A stretch of DNA of 57,858 nucleotides from an uncultured Rhodospirillales bacterium. Lineage in GTDB: Bacteria > Pseudomonadota > Alphaproteobacteria > Acetobacterales > Acetobacteraceae. Position 1 is the first letter of the stretch. The number at the start of each line of letters is the position of its first letter. The notes under the pieces were generated by a model. The model saw only the letters and a program-made list of their open reading frames with translations. It did not search any database and was not told the DNA's origin. Position numbers and translations under genes: made by a program. This document shows positions 17,250 to 26,718 of the stretch, piece after piece. The stretch lies in NCBI GenBank assembly GCA_903823665.1, contig CAIJTR010000038.1:1-57858 (forward strand), in the 5' to 3' direction.

Positions 17250-17971
17250 CGCGACAATTGGCGCTGCCGTTCCAGCACGTGCCGGACTACGCACGCATGG
17301 CCTTCCTTGAAGCCCCGTCGAACGCCGACGCACTGGCACTGCTGCAGGACAACACCGCATGGCCCCTGCGAAGGCTGGCCATCTGGGGCGCGGAGGGCAG
17401 CGGCAAAACCCATCTCCTGCATCGCTGGGCCAGCCGCCACAGCACAAACGTACTAAGCGGGGCCAGCCTCGCATTGTCGCCCCCGACCGGCCCGATCGCC
17501 ATAGACGACGCCGATCTCGCCGCCGAACGCCCGCTGCTGCACATGCTCAACGCCGCGTCCGAAGCCGGATTCCCACTCGTCCTCGCCAGCCGTGCCGCAC
17601 CCGCGCGCTGGGCGGTGGGACTGCCCGACCTTGCCTCCCGCCTGCGCGCCATGCTGGCCGTCGAACTGCGCGCCGCTGACGACGCTCTCCTGCGCGCCCT
17701 GCTCGCCGCCCTGTTCGCCCATCGCCAGTTGCCGGTGGCCGAGCACGTGCAGGATTATCTGCTGCTCCGCCTCCCCCGTCATCCCGCAGCCCTGCGTGAG
17801 GCTGCCGCACGCCTCGATAGGCTGGCACTGGCCACCGGCGGGCGCATCACGCGCGCACTCGCAGCGCGCGTGACCATCGAGTGGGATGCGGGCAGCAACA
17901 CCACGCCAATCGACGAAAATATCCCCTGGCCCGCGGCAGCCGGCTCGCATGACACCCCCGGCTTCTTCTAG
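17246..17971 (+). CDS. hdaA: HdaA-type regulator of DnaA (replication-initiation control)
   Basis: A 241-residue DnaA-related AAA+ protein that, with the sliding clamp, stimulates DnaA-ATP hydrolysis to stop re-initiation. The N-terminus reads TRQLALPF; residues 4-9 form a beta-clamp-binding motif. The Walker A loop GAEGSGKT is at residues 48-55. A Walker B-like IAIDDADL lies at about 84-91. Arg-rich sensor regions follow, and there is no DnaA DNA-binding domain IV, which separates it from DnaA itself. It starts with GTG overlapping the perM stop. The last 30 residues are a low-complexity tail. It is followed by ppk after nine bases. Confidence 0.85.
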   Translation: MTRQLALPFQHVPDYARMAFLEAPSNADALALLQDNTAWPLRRLAIWGAEGSGKTHLLHRWASRHSTNVLSGASLALSPPTGPIAIDDADLAAERPLLHMLNAASEAGFPLVLASRAAPARWAVGLPDLASRLRAMLAVELRAADDALLRALLAALFAHRQLPVAEHVQDYLLLRLPRHPAALREAAARLDRLALATGGRITRALAARVTIEWDAGSNTTPIDENIPWPAAAGSHDTPGFF

Positions 17972-17980
17972 GATGATGGC

Positions 17981-20173
17981 ATGAGCACGCAAATCAGCAC
18001 CGAGCCGACACCTGCGGCCGACCTTGAGCCCTTGCCCGCCATCACAGGGCCAGATCGTTTTCTGAACCGGGAGCTGTCCTGGCTCGACTTCAACCAGCGT
18101 GTGCTGGATGAGGCCGAAAACCCAGCCCATCCGCTGCTCGAACGCCTGCGCTTCCTGTCGATCTCCGCTGGCAACCTCGACGAATTCTACTCCGTCCGCG
18201 TTGCCGGTCTCGTCGGCCAGTTGAAGGCCGGTGTGACCATCGCCTCACCCGACGGCCGTTCGCCGCCGCAGCAGCTGACCGACGTCACCGACCGCGCCGA
18301 GCGGCTGATGGGGGACCAGCAGCGCGTCTGGAGCGAATTGCGCGCTCTCCTCGGTGCCAGCGGCATCGAAGTCGCCGAGCCCGTCTCGCTTTCGGTCGCC
18401 GACCGCGAGTGGCTCGAATCGTGGTTCATGGAGCGTGTGTTTCCCGTCCTCACCCCGCTTGCGGTGGACCCGGCGCACCCGTTCCCGTTCATCCCGAACA
18501 TGGGCCTCGTGATCGCGCTTCGCCTGCTGCGCGATGAGGACGGCCACGCCATGAAGGCGCTCATCCCGCTGCCCGGCCTGATCGTGCGCTTCGTCAAACT
18601 GCCCACCAATGACGGCGAGCCCATCCGCTTCGTCATGCTGGAAGACGTGGTGCTGCTGTTCCTGGCCCGCATCTTCCCAGGCTTTCGTGTGCTCGGCCAA
18701 GGCATGTTCCGCCTCATCCGCGACACCGATGTGGAGTTCGAGGAGGAGGCAGAGGACCTCGTCCGCTCCTACGAAACCGCCCTCAAACGCCGCCGTCGTG
18801 GCGTGGCCATCCATCTCGCGGTCACAATCGCCACCCCCGAGGCGCTGCGTGATTTCGTGGCCGATGAGGTGGACGTGCCGCCACAGGAAGTCTTCGTCCA
18901 ACCCGGCATCCTCGGCCTCGTCGATGTGAAGCAGCTCATCGGCGACGAGCGCCCCGATCTCCTCTTCCCGCCCTACACCCCGCGCTTCCCCGAACGCATC
19001 CGTGATTTCGGCGGTGACTGCTTCGCCGCCATCCGCGCCAAAGACATCGTGGTCCACCACCCGTTCGAGAGCTTCGACGTGGTGGTGCAGTTCCTCCGCC
19101 AGGCCGCGGGCGATCCCAACGTCGTCGCCGTCAAGCAAACGCTCTACCGCACCAGCAATGACAGCCCCATCGTCAAGGCGCTGATCGAAGCAGCCGAGGC
19201 CGGCAAATCCGTCACCGCGATGGTCGAGCTGCGGGCACGGTTTGATGAGGAAGCCAATATCAGCCTCGCGCGCCGGCTGGAGGCCGCAGGCGTGCAGGTG
19301 GTGTTCGGCTTCACCGAGCTGAAAACCCACGCCAAAATCTCGATGGTCGTGCGCCGCGAGGGGCCCGTGATGCGCACCTACGCGCATTTCGGCACCGGCA
19401 ACTATCACCCGATCACCGCGCGCATCTACACGGATTTGAGCTTCTTCACCTGCGACCCCGACCTCACACGCGACGCCGCCAAGCTGTTCAACTTCATGAC
19501 CGGCTATGCACGGCCGGAAAAGATGGACGCGCTGGCGTTCAGCCCGCTGACCACGCGCACCGCGTTGATGGCGCTGATCGAGCAGGAGATCGGCTTTGCC
19601 CGCAAAGGCAAGCCCGCGACGATCTGGCTGAAGCTGAACTCGCTGGTGGACAGCCACCTGATCGACAAGCTGTATGAGGCATCACAGGCCGGCGTGCAGA
19701 TTTCCGCCGTCATTCGCGGCATTTGCTGCCTCAGGCCCGGCGTGCCCGATCTGTCGGAGAACATCCGCGTCAAATCCATCGTCGGGCGCTTTCTCGAACA
19801 CGCCCGCATCTGCGTGTTCGGCAACGGCCACCGGCTGCCGAACCGGCACGCGAAGGTGTTCATCAGCTCCGCCGACTGGATGGCGCGCAACATGGAATGG
19901 CGCGTAGAAACCTTCGTGCCCATCCACAACCCCACCGTCCATGCGCAAATTCTCGACCAGATCATGGTTGTTAACCTGCAGGACAATCTGCAGTCCTGGG
20001 ATCTCGGCCCAGACGGCATTTGGCGGCGCGAGGAGCCCGCCGAGGGTGCCAAGCGCATCTCCGCCCATGAATACTTCATGACCAACCCATCGCTGTCTGG
20101 CCGCGGCTCGGCTTTGCACGGCAGCATCAGCCCGATCCCAGTCCGCAGACAGGATCGCGTCTCACAGGATTGA
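17981..20173 (+). CDS. ppk: Polyphosphate kinase 1
   Basis: A 730-residue enzyme that reversibly builds polyphosphate from the gamma phosphate of ATP. The N-terminal block [17 protein letters not shown] and [19 protein letters not shown] are classic PPK1. The catalytic region has [20 protein letters not shown] and the histidine motif [18 protein letters not shown], where the family autophosphorylates a histidine. Near the end are [20 protein letters not shown]. Length is slightly above the E. coli enzyme. It lies nine bases after hdaA and six before ppx, so the synthesis and breakdown enzymes share one transcript. Confidence 0.96.
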   Translation: MSTQISTEPTPAADLEPLPAITGPDRFLNRELSWLDFNQRVLDEAENPAHPLLERLRFLSISAGNLDEFYSVRVAGLVGQLKAGVTIASPDGRSPPQQLTDVTDRAERLMGDQQRVWSELRALLGASGIEVAEPVSLSVADREWLESWFMERVFPVLTPLAVDPAHPFPFIPNMGLVIALRLLRDEDGHAMKALIPLPGLIVRFVKLPTNDGEPIRFVMLEDVVLLFLARIFPGFRVLGQGMFRLIRDTDVEFEEEAEDLVRSYETALKRRRRGVAIHLAVTIATPEALRDFVADEVDVPPQEVFVQPGILGLVDVKQLIGDERPDLLFPPYTPRFPERIRDFGGDCFAAIRAKDIVVHHPFESFDVVVQFLRQAAGDPNVVAVKQTLYRTSNDSPIVKALIEAAEAGKSVTAMVELRARFDEEANISLARRLEAAGVQVVFGFTELKTHAKISMVVRREGPVMRTYAHFGTGNYHPITARIYTDLSFFTCDPDLTRDAAKLFNFMTGYARPEKMDALAFSPLTTRTALMALIEQEIGFARKGKPATIWLKLNSLVDSHLIDKLYEASQAGVQISAVIRGICCLRPGVPDLSENIRVKSIVGRFLEHARICVFGNGHRLPNRHAKVFISSADWMARNMEWRVETFVPIHNPTVHAQILDQIMVVNLQDNLQSWDLGPDGIWRREEPAEGAKRISAHEYFMTNPSLSGRGSALHGSISPIPVRRQDRVSQD

Positions 20174-20179
20174 TCAAAA

Positions 20180-21667
20180 TTGCCCTACGAACACCATAAC
20201 GGTCTGCCCCGCAGCGCCGTGGTCGATCTCGGCTCCAATTCCGTGCGCCTCGTGGTGTTCGAAGGCCATTGCCGCAACCCCACGCCCATCTTCAACGAGA
20301 AGGCGGTGCTCAAGCTCGGTCGCGGCCTCAACGCCTCCGGCCGACTGAATGAGGAAGGCCTCGAACAGGCGCTGATGGTGATGGACCGCTACGGTGCCAT
20401 CGCGCGGGCCATGCGGGCTGAGCCGTTCGAGGTGCTGTGCACGGCCGCCGTCCGCGATGCAAGCAACGGCCCCGCCTTCGTGCACGCCCTGCGCGAGCGC
20501 CTGCCTGGCGTGCCGATCCTGATGCTGCCAGGTGAGCAGGAGGCCGAATTCGCCGCCTCTGGCGTTCTCTGCGGCATACCAAACGCTGACGGCATCCTGG
20601 CCGATATCGGCGGCGGCTCGCTGGAGGTCGTCGAACTCAACAACGGCACCCGCGGACGCGCGCAAACACTCAAACTCGGCGTCATCCGTCTGGCCGAACG
20701 CGCCGGTGGGGACGTGATCCGCGCGCGTGCCATTGCCGAGGCGGAACTGGCCGAACTCCCCTGGCTCGCCGAAGGAGCCGGGCGCGATCTCTATCTCGTC
20801 GGCGGCGCATGGCGTGCGCTGGCCCGAATCCATCTGGCGCAAACCAGTTATCCGCTTAACATGGTCCATCACTACACCATCGAACGCGAAGAGGCGCGTG
20901 ACCTGACCGGCGTGATCGCCGCTGCGTCCCGCCGCGCGCTCGAACGCATGCCCGGCGTGGCGCGGCGTCGCGTGGACGATCTCCCCTTCGCCGCCGTCGT
21001 CCTCCGCCGCCTGCTGCGCGCCACCGCAGCACGGCGCGTCATCTTCAGTGCCAACGGCCTGCGCGAGGGCTGGTACATGTCGAAAATGCCAGATTCCATC
21101 CGCACCGCCGAGCCGCTGCTCTCCGCCGGTCACGAAATCGCCGAACGCTTCGGCCGCGACCCCTCGCTGCCGCCAGCCCTGCTGACCTGGACCGACACAC
21201 TCTTCCCCGGCGAAGCCGGAGACGCGCGCCGCCTGCGCGAAACCGCCTGCTGGATGAGCGACATCGGCAGCCACGACCACCCGGAATACCGCGCCGAACA
21301 AAGCACCATGCGCGTCCTGCGCCAGCCCGGCATCGGGCTCGACCACCACGCTCGCGCCTTCCTCGCCATGACCATCGCGGTGCGTTACGAGGCGGAGCCG
21401 GACGCCCCGTTCCTCGCCACCGCCCGCATGCTGCTCGGCTTCGAGGCCGCCAGGCGGGCCACCATCCTCGGCATGGCACTGCGTCTCGCCTACACCCTCT
21501 CCGCCGGCACCGTCGATCTGCTCGGCGGCACGCGCCTGATCAACAATCACGTCCTCACGCTGCAACTCACCGCCGGCACCGGCGTGTTCGCAGGCGAAGC
21601 GGTTACGCGCAGGCTGGAACGTCTGGCACAGGCATTGGGTTTGGAAGCCGCGACGTCAATCGTGTAG
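20180..21667 (+). CDS. ppx: Exopolyphosphatase / Ppx-GppA phosphatase family
   Basis: A 495-residue member of the ASKHA fold that removes terminal phosphate from polyphosphate or pppGpp. The phosphate-binding loops are VVDLGSNSVRLVVF at the N-terminus and LADIGGGSLEVVELNNG in the middle. The acidic catalytic residue should be in LPGEQEAEFAASG. The C-terminal third is an HD-like helical extension. The start is a TTG six bases after the ppk stop. No ATG lies near the conserved N-terminus, so the TTG is preferred. Which substrate dominates cannot be told from sequence. Confidence 0.9.
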   Translation: MPYEHHNGLPRSAVVDLGSNSVRLVVFEGHCRNPTPIFNEKAVLKLGRGLNASGRLNEEGLEQALMVMDRYGAIARAMRAEPFEVLCTAAVRDASNGPAFVHALRERLPGVPILMLPGEQEAEFAASGVLCGIPNADGILADIGGGSLEVVELNNGTRGRAQTLKLGVIRLAERAGGDVIRARAIAEAELAELPWLAEGAGRDLYLVGGAWRALARIHLAQTSYPLNMVHHYTIEREEARDLTGVIAAASRRALERMPGVARRRVDDLPFAAVVLRRLLRATAARRVIFSANGLREGWYMSKMPDSIRTAEPLLSAGHEIAERFGRDPSLPPALLTWTDTLFPGEAGDARRLRETACWMSDIGSHDHPEYRAEQSTMRVLRQPGIGLDHHARAFLAMTIAVRYEAEPDAPFLATARMLLGFEAARRATILGMALRLAYTLSAGTVDLLGGTRLINNHVLTLQLTAGTGVFAGEAVTRRLERLAQALGLEAATSIV

Positions 21668-21675
21668 CCCGCCTC

Positions 21676-21700
21676 GCGCGACCACTCAAACCGGTCGCGC
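21676..21700. terminator. Hairpin between convergent ppx and GNAT genes
   Basis: An 8-bp perfect stem, GCGCGACC (21676-21683) with GGTCGCGC (21693-21700), and a 9-base loop. It straddles the stop of the minus-strand GNAT gene and follows the ppx stop by eight bases, so it could stop both transcripts. There is no U-run on either side. Confidence 0.4.
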
Positions 21701-22198
21701 CATCACGAAATCGACGTAGACGGTCTCACCCACCAAGAAATCATGCTCGCCAATCTGCTCAAAGCCGTGCTTGCGGTAATAGGCGAGCGCCCGGCCGTTC
21801 AAGGAATACACACCGAGCAACAACCGCCGCGCCCCCCGCTCCCGCGCCCGCTCGATCACAAGCTGCATCAGCGCCGCCCCGGCACCACCGCCGTGCAATC
21901 CCGGCAGCAGATAAATCCGCCGCAGCTCCAAATCGCCGGGCCCAGCCAATTCCAGACCAGGCTCCGTCAACACCGCATAACCCACCGGAGCGCCGGTGCT
22001 CGCCGTCTCCACCAGCCATGCATCCGTCGAAGGTGCGAGCAGGCGGTGATAGGCGGCCACGCTGTGCGCATCACGACAATGCTCGACAATCTCAGCGGAG
22101 GTGTGAACATCGGCAAACGCCGTCAGAAACGTCGCCGCCCCCAACAGCGCCAACGCCTCCGCATCGTCCAGCCCGGCGCGCCGGATGGTCCAGTTCAT
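21686..22198 (-). CDS. GNAT-family N-acetyltransferase
   Basis: A 170-residue acetyltransferase. The acetyl-CoA-binding motif A region is LRRIYLLPGLHGGGAGAALM, with the expected Gly-rich turn, followed by motif B GVYSLNGRALAYYRKHGFEQ. The N-terminus has the common opening WTIRRAGLDDAEALALLGAA. The substrate is unknown; the pattern resembles ribosomal-protein or small-amine acetyltransferases equally well. It overlaps nothing but lies only three bases downstream of the methyltransferase gene stop, so the two are probably co-transcribed. Confidence 0.85.
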   Translation of the reverse strand: MNWTIRRAGLDDAEALALLGAATFLTAFADVHTSAEIVEHCRDAHSVAAYHRLLAPSTDAWLVETASTGAPVGYAVLTEPGLELAGPGDLELRRIYLLPGLHGGGAGAALMQLVIERARERGARRLLLGVYSLNGRALAYYRKHGFEQIGEHDFLVGETVYVDFVMARPV

Positions 22199-22201
22199 AT
22201 T

Positions 22202-23059
22202 CTACTTTGGCGTCAGGAAAACGATCGTCTGATACTGATCCACACCGCGATCCCAGCCCTCAACCTCCCACTCAGGATGATGCGCTGCCAGCCATTCCAG
22301 CGTGAACGAGTTCTCGCCGTAGATCGCCTCGCCATCCTCGGCATAGCCGTGATCGCGGAACGCAAAGCCATTCGTGTGGTGCGCATGCTTGAACGCATCC
22401 CGCTGCGCCTCGTCATGCGGCTGATCGACGTTCCAATGCTCCACCGGACGAATGGTGATCACCAGCACCCCGTTGTTCTTAATATGGCGACGCAATGCCC
22501 GAAGCGAGGTGTGCGTCACCTTCTCCGACGTGTGGGTGAACACTGAATACGCAAAAATCAGATCAAACCGCCGCCCATCCAGCTCGAAATCCGGCGTGAT
22601 GTAGTTGATCTTCTTGAGCTGCCCCAGCACACGATCCGCCGCGCAAATATCCAGCGATTGCTGCATCGGATCGACGCCGAAATACGAATCAGGGTCGGTG
22701 AAGTAATACATCATCCGCGCCATCCGACCATAGCCAAAGCCGAAATCCAAAATGCGCTTGTGCTCCAGCGAGCGCCCGGTGATGCGCTGATAGTTCTGCG
22801 CCACGATGCGCACGAAATCGATCGTGTGATCACGCAGCTCCGGCCCGCATTTGCCGGTCCAGCCCAGCTGCGCCTCATCACTCGCCATTGCCGGCAGCAA
22901 TGCGCTTATGGCTGGAAAATGCACATCCGGCAGCGACCACATCCAGCGCCCGAAATCACCCAGCGAGAGCTTGCGCAGTTGCTTCAGCACCTCGATCACC
23001 GAGCCACGGGTGGCAATCTCTTCGGCCTGAAACAGGATCTTATGGGTCTCTTCAAACAT
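22202..23059 (-). CDS. Class I SAM-dependent methyltransferase
   Basis: A 285-residue cytoplasmic methyltransferase. The SAM-binding motif I is KRILDFGFGYGRMARMMYYF, the acidic strand-2 end is YFGVDPMQQSLDICAADRVL, and motif IV is FDLIFAYSVFTHTSEKV. The N-terminal 90 residues are a helical cap of no known family. I chose the ATG at 23057-23059 because a GAGG ribosome-binding site is six bases before it. A longer frame to 23152 lacks this. The substrate is unknown. It shares a transcript with the downstream GNAT gene and is divergent from the pteridine-reductase-like gene. Confidence 0.82.
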   Translation of the reverse strand: MFEETHKILFQAEEIATRGSVIEVLKQLRKLSLGDFGRWMWSLPDVHFPAISALLPAMASDEAQLGWTGKCGPELRDHTIDFVRIVAQNYQRITGRSLEHKRILDFGFGYGRMARMMYYFTDPDSYFGVDPMQQSLDICAADRVLGQLKKINYITPDFELDGRRFDLIFAYSVFTHTSEKVTHTSLRALRRHIKNNGVLVITIRPVEHWNVDQPHDEAQRDAFKHAHHTNGFAFRDHGYAEDGEAIYGENSFTLEWLAAHHPEWEVEGWDRGVDQYQTIVFLTPK

Positions 23060-23181
23060 GCTCACCCTCAATGTTCTGGCCGGCCGATGGACATCCCCCT
23101 TAGAGCCTGACGCGATGCAGCAAGGCAAGCCCGCGTATTCCCCCTCTCCCATCGCAAGGCCACCAATGCTATGCCCCGGCG

Positions 23182-23958
23182 ATGATCTCCTCTCCCCATT
23201 TCCCCCGCACCGCCCTTGTTACCGGCGGCGGCAAGCGTATTGGCCGTGGCGTCTGTCTGGCATTGGGCAAAGCCGGTTTCGCCGTCGCCGTTCATTGCAA
23301 CACCAGTCGTGCTGAAGCCGATGCAACCGCCAGCGACATCCGCAAAGCCGGCGGCACCGCCATCGTGCTCCGGGCAGCACTGGACGATGAGGCTGCGGTC
23401 AAACGCCTGATCCCCGACGCCACCGCAGCACTCGGCCCCATTGGTCTGCTCATCAACAACGCTTCGCTTTTTGAGCGCGATGAATGGGACAACGCCACCC
23501 GCGAAAGCTGGGACGCGCATCTGGAAACCAATCTTCGCGCCCCCTTCGTGCTGATGCAGGATTTCGCCAAGCACCTGCCATCCGAAGCGCGAGGCCTCGT
23601 GGTCAATTTGCTCGACGAACGCGTCTGGTCACTCACCCCGCATTTCGTCTCCTACACTGTCTCCAAGGCGGCGCTATGGACGCTCACCCAGACGATGGCG
23701 CTGGCGCTTGCCCCGCGCATCCGCGTCAATGCCGTAGGCCCCGGCCCCACATTGCCCAGTTCCCGCCAAACGCAGGCGCAGTTCGACGCACAATGCGCCG
23801 CCGTGCCATTGCGACATGGCAGCTCGCCGGAAGAAATCGCCGCAGCCGTGCTGGCTATGCTAGACCTTCCATCCATGACCGGTCAGATGATCGCGCTCGA
23901 CGGCGGTCAGCACATGCTGTGGGGCGAAGGCCGCCCGGGCGGAGCACTTGAGGAATAG
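23182..23958 (+). CDS. SDR-family oxidoreductase, probably pteridine/dihydromonapterin reductase-like
   Basis: A 258-residue short-chain dehydrogenase. The cofactor loop is ALVTGGGKRIGRGVCLALG; its Lys-Arg-Ile-Gly form is typical of pteridine reductase PTR1 and FolM, and suggests NADPH. LINNASLFERDEW and the catalytic Tyr-x-x-x-Lys in FVSYTVSKAALWTL are present. The C-terminal GQMIALDGGQHMLW ends the fold. It lies five bases before folB, which supports a role in folate or pterin reduction, for example as a substitute for a standard dihydrofolate reductase. Family motifs are seen; the substrate is inferred. Confidence 0.82.
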   Translation: MISSPHFPRTALVTGGGKRIGRGVCLALGKAGFAVAVHCNTSRAEADATASDIRKAGGTAIVLRAALDDEAAVKRLIPDATAALGPIGLLINNASLFERDEWDNATRESWDAHLETNLRAPFVLMQDFAKHLPSEARGLVVNLLDERVWSLTPHFVSYTVSKAALWTLTQTMALALAPRIRVNAVGPGPTLPSSRQTQAQFDAQCAAVPLRHGSSPEEIAAAVLAMLDLPSMTGQMIALDGGQHMLWGEGRPGGALEE

Positions 23959-23963
23959 GCAGG

Positions 23964-24374
23964 ATGGACAACGCCCGCATCGCTGATGCCGCACGGGGCC
24001 TGCGGCACGTCTTTATCCGTGACCTCGTGCTTCAGGCATCAATCGGCGTCTATGACAGTGAAAAACTCGCCACCCAGCGCGTGCGGGTCAACCTCGACCT
24101 CGCCGTTGATGATGAAGGGGCCGGCCTGCTCTCCCGCCCCGCCGTGGGCCGTGACGACCTCTCCCGCGTCGTCAGCTACGAGACGCTGGTCACCCAAACG
24201 CGCGCCCTCGTGGCCGCCGGGCATGTCCAATTGGTGGAAACCCTGGCCGAGCGAATCGCTGAGACGATTCTCACAGACCATCGCATTCGTCTCGTCCGCG
24301 TAAGAGTGGAAAAATTAGATGTGTTCGCGGATGCAGCAAGTGCGGGCGTTGAAATCGAGCGCCGGGGCGTGTGA
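23964..24374 (+). CDS. folB: Dihydroneopterin aldolase
   Basis: A 136-residue enzyme that cleaves dihydroneopterin to the pterin used for folate synthesis. The family opening is FIRDLVLQASIGVYDSEK, followed by QRVRVNLDLAVDD. The helix carrying the conserved Glu is VQLVETLAERIAETIL, and RVRVEKLDVFADAASAGVEI contains the active-site Lys. It is slightly longer than E. coli FolB because of an N-terminal lead-in. It is the second gene of a two-gene unit with the SDR, and is followed by a long AT-rich spacer. Confidence 0.88.
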   Translation: MDNARIADAARGLRHVFIRDLVLQASIGVYDSEKLATQRVRVNLDLAVDDEGAGLLSRPAVGRDDLSRVVSYETLVTQTRALVAAGHVQLVETLAERIAETILTDHRIRLVRVRVEKLDVFADAASAGVEIERRGV

Positions 24375-24436
24375 TTTGTCCACTCCCACGGACACCTCTC
24401 AATAATTTCAGTCACATGGCGGTTTTTGTTGATTAA

Positions 24437-24465
24437 TTGATGGCAACTAACTTGTAAAACATAAT
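24437..24465 (+). promoter_or_regulatory. Possible sigma70-type promoter for uvrC
   Basis: TTGATG (24437-24442) and CATAAT (24460-24465) are separated by 17 bases. They match the housekeeping consensus at 4/6 and 5/6. It would give a leader of about 200 bases before uvrC. It is a pattern match only, in an AT-rich stretch where such matches arise easily. Confidence 0.3.
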
Positions 24466-24566
24466 GAATTCAATATGTTAAAGAGGCTGCATAGAAACCA
24501 GGCAAATGCCACAATGACGCTGATTTCGATGGCACCACAGCGCAGGAAAAACTATTGCCCACACAG

Positions 24567-24575
24567 TTATCCACA
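24567..24575 (+). promoter_or_regulatory. Candidate DnaA box (perfect 9-mer)
   Basis: TTATCCACA, the exact consensus DnaA box, lies about 92 bases before the uvrC start in AT-rich DNA. A perfect copy also lies upstream of the ybjN-like gene. Many alphaproteobacterial genes are DnaA-regulated, so uvrC control by DnaA is possible but inferred. Confidence 0.45.
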
Positions 24576-24667
24576 GGGCCGGTGGACGCTTCATAGCGTT
24601 AAAATTGCCGAAGTTAACCAGCGTAAAGCGTTATAAAACTGTCTCTTAACTGACGCATTACGGAACA

Positions 24668-26551
24668 ATGACGGACCTTCCTCCCGATCCACCCACCCAG
24701 TTGCGCGGCGTCACCGTGATCGAAACGGCGCTCGAAACCATGCCGCTTTCACCCGGCGTTTATCGTATGCTCGACGCCAAGGGCGAGGCACTTTACGTCG
24801 GCAAGGCCCGCGCCTTGAAGCGCCGAGTGGTCGCCTATACCAAAATTGCCCAGCTCTCCGAACGCCTCCGCCGCATGGTGTCAGAAACGGTCTCGATGGA
24901 GATCGTGACAACCCACACCGAGGCCGAGGCGCTGCTGCTCGAAGCAAACCTCATCAAGCGCCTCAAGCCGCGCTTCAACATCGTGCTGCGCGATGACAAA
25001 TCCTATCCGTGGCTGATGCTGACGGAGGATCACGACTACCCGCAGATCACCCGCAACCGCGGCAGCCGCACCCGCAAATCCAGCCTCTATGGCCCATTCG
25101 CCTCCGCCTGGGCGGTGAACCAAACCATCACCGCCATGCAGCGCGTGTTCCTGCTGCGCTCCTGCAACGACACGGTCTATTCCAACCGAAACCGGCCGTG
25201 CCTGCTGCACCAGATCAAACGCTGCTCCGCCCCGTGCGTCGGCCGCATCACCCATGATGACTACATGTCACTCGTGGCCCAGGCCAAAGCCTTCCTCGGC
25301 GGCAAGGCCGGCCACGTCCAGCAGGGCCTCGCCGCCGAAATGGAAGCCGCCGCCGAAAAGCTGGAATTCGAGCGCGCCGCCGCCCTGCGTGACCGTATTC
25401 GCGGCCTTACCTATGTCCAGGCCAGCGGCACCATGAACCCGGCCAGCATCACCGATGCGGATGTGATCGCAGGCCATCAGATCGCCGGCGCCACCTGCAT
25501 TCAGGTGTTCTTCATCCGCGGCGGCCGCAACAACGGCAACCGCGCCTTCTTCCCCGCCCACACCAAGGCCGAGGAAACGCCGGAGGTGATGGCGGCCTTC
25601 ATCGCCCAGTTCTATGACGACAAGCCGCCGCCGCCGATGGTGCTGCTCAGCCACGAATTGCCGGAGCAGGAGCTGATTGCCGAGGCGCTCAGCATCAAAC
25701 GGCAGGGTTTTGGTGAGGGCAAAAAGGTCGAACTGGCGGTGCCCAAACGCGGCGAAAAACACATCGTCGTCGAACACGCCGCCACCAACGCGCGCGAGGC
25801 CCTCGAACGCAAACTCGCCGAGAGCGCAGGCCAGGGCAAACTGCTCGATGCAGTCGCGCAACTTTTCGACCTGCCCACGCCCCCTGAACGCATCGAGGTC
25901 TATGACAACAGCCACATCATGGGCACGAATGCGTATGGCGTGATGATCGTCGGCGGCCCCGAGGGCTTCGACAAATCCGCCTACCGCAAATTCAGCATCA
26001 AAGGCCCGATCACTCCCGGCGACGACTTCGCCATGATGCGCGAAGTCCTCGAACGTCGCTTCGGGAGAGCGATCCGAGAAGGCAACACGGATGGCCCGGA
26101 CTGGCCGGATATCGTGCTGATCGACGGCGGTGCCGGCCAACTTTCCGCCGTGCGCAAAGTGATGGAGGAACTCGGCGTCGATGACGTCAAACTCATCGCC
26201 ATCGCCAAAGGCCCCGACCGTGACGCCGGCCGCGAGTGGTTCCACACCGAGGGCCGAGACGCCTTCCAGCTGCCGCCGCGCGACCCGGTTTTGTATTACT
26301 TGCAACGTCTACGCGACGAGGCGCATCGCTTCGCCATCACCACGCACAGAGCAGGCCGCAGCAAAACCCTCGTCTCCAGCGAACTCGACGACATCGAAGG
26401 CATCGGCCCCGGCCGCAAACGCGCGTTGCTCAACCATTTCGGCTCAGCGCGGGGCGTGCGGCAGGCGGGGCTGGCCGACCTCGAAGCCGCCCCCGGCATC
26501 TCCCGCGAGACGGCACGGCGGGTGTACGCGCATTTCCACCCGACGCCGTAG
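24668..26551 (+). CDS. uvrC: UvrABC system protein C (excinuclease subunit)
   Basis: A 627-residue nucleotide-excision-repair nuclease that makes both cuts around UvrB-bound lesions. The N-terminal GIY-YIG domain is seen in [20 protein letters not shown] (about residues 26-45). A Cys cluster follows in [20 protein letters not shown]. The UVR coiled coil is [19 protein letters not shown]. The RNase H-like domain has [20 protein letters not shown] with catalytic Asp, and [19 protein letters not shown]. The C-terminal helix-hairpin-helix is [20 protein letters not shown]. Length is normal. It is preceded by a long AT-rich leader. Confidence 0.97.
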   Translation: MTDLPPDPPTQLRGVTVIETALETMPLSPGVYRMLDAKGEALYVGKARALKRRVVAYTKIAQLSERLRRMVSETVSMEIVTTHTEAEALLLEANLIKRLKPRFNIVLRDDKSYPWLMLTEDHDYPQITRNRGSRTRKSSLYGPFASAWAVNQTITAMQRVFLLRSCNDTVYSNRNRPCLLHQIKRCSAPCVGRITHDDYMSLVAQAKAFLGGKAGHVQQGLAAEMEAAAEKLEFERAAALRDRIRGLTYVQASGTMNPASITDADVIAGHQIAGATCIQVFFIRGGRNNGNRAFFPAHTKAEETPEVMAAFIAQFYDDKPPPPMVLLSHELPEQELIAEALSIKRQGFGEGKKVELAVPKRGEKHIVVEHAATNAREALERKLAESAGQGKLLDAVAQLFDLPTPPERIEVYDNSHIMGTNAYGVMIVGGPEGFDKSAYRKFSIKGPITPGDDFAMMREVLERRFGRAIREGNTDGPDWPDIVLIDGGAGQLSAVRKVMEELGVDDVKLIAIAKGPDRDAGREWFHTEGRDAFQLPPRDPVLYYLQRLRDEAHRFAITTHRAGRSKTLVSSELDDIEGIGPGRKRALLNHFGSARGVRQAGLADLEAAPGISRETARRVYAHFHPTP

Positions 26552-26568
26552 CCCTCTCAACGTTCACC

Positions 26569-26663
26569 CGTCATTGCAAGCCGCCACCTGGCGGCGTGGC
26601 AATCCAGAGTCACGTGACGCACCTCTGGATTGCCACGAAGCGAAGCCGCTCCTCGCAATGACG
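26569..26663. repeat. Palindromic intergenic repeat, family A, copy 2
   Basis: A 95-base copy of the same palindrome as at 7113-7205. The outer arms are CGTCATTGCAAG and CTCGCAATGACG, with one G-to-A change in the left arm. The inner arms are CGTGGCAATCCAG and CTGGATTGCCACG. It begins 17 bases after the uvrC stop, between uvrC and the co-directional amidase gene. Confidence 0.9.
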
Positions 26664-26718
26664 AGAGCACAATCGCACCACTCTTGCGCCGGCCGCCAAC
26701 CTTGGGAACACTGCCGTT

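Larger units (their letters stand above)
24375..24667. other. AT-rich intergenic region upstream of uvrC
   Basis: The longest gene-free stretch inside the window (293 bases), clearly lower in GC than its surroundings. It contains a promoter-like pair at 24437-24465, a perfect DnaA box at 24567-24575 and several TTAA/GTTAAC words. No reading frame of note and no recognised RNA. It probably holds the uvrC promoter and a long leader. Confidence 0.6.

Noticed and set aside
24375-24667. Possible replication origin upstream of uvrC (AT-rich with a DnaA box)
   Set aside because: Only one perfect DnaA box is present, no cluster of boxes, and none of the genes usual near an alphaproteobacterial oriC (hemE, parAB, gidA, dnaA) are seen.
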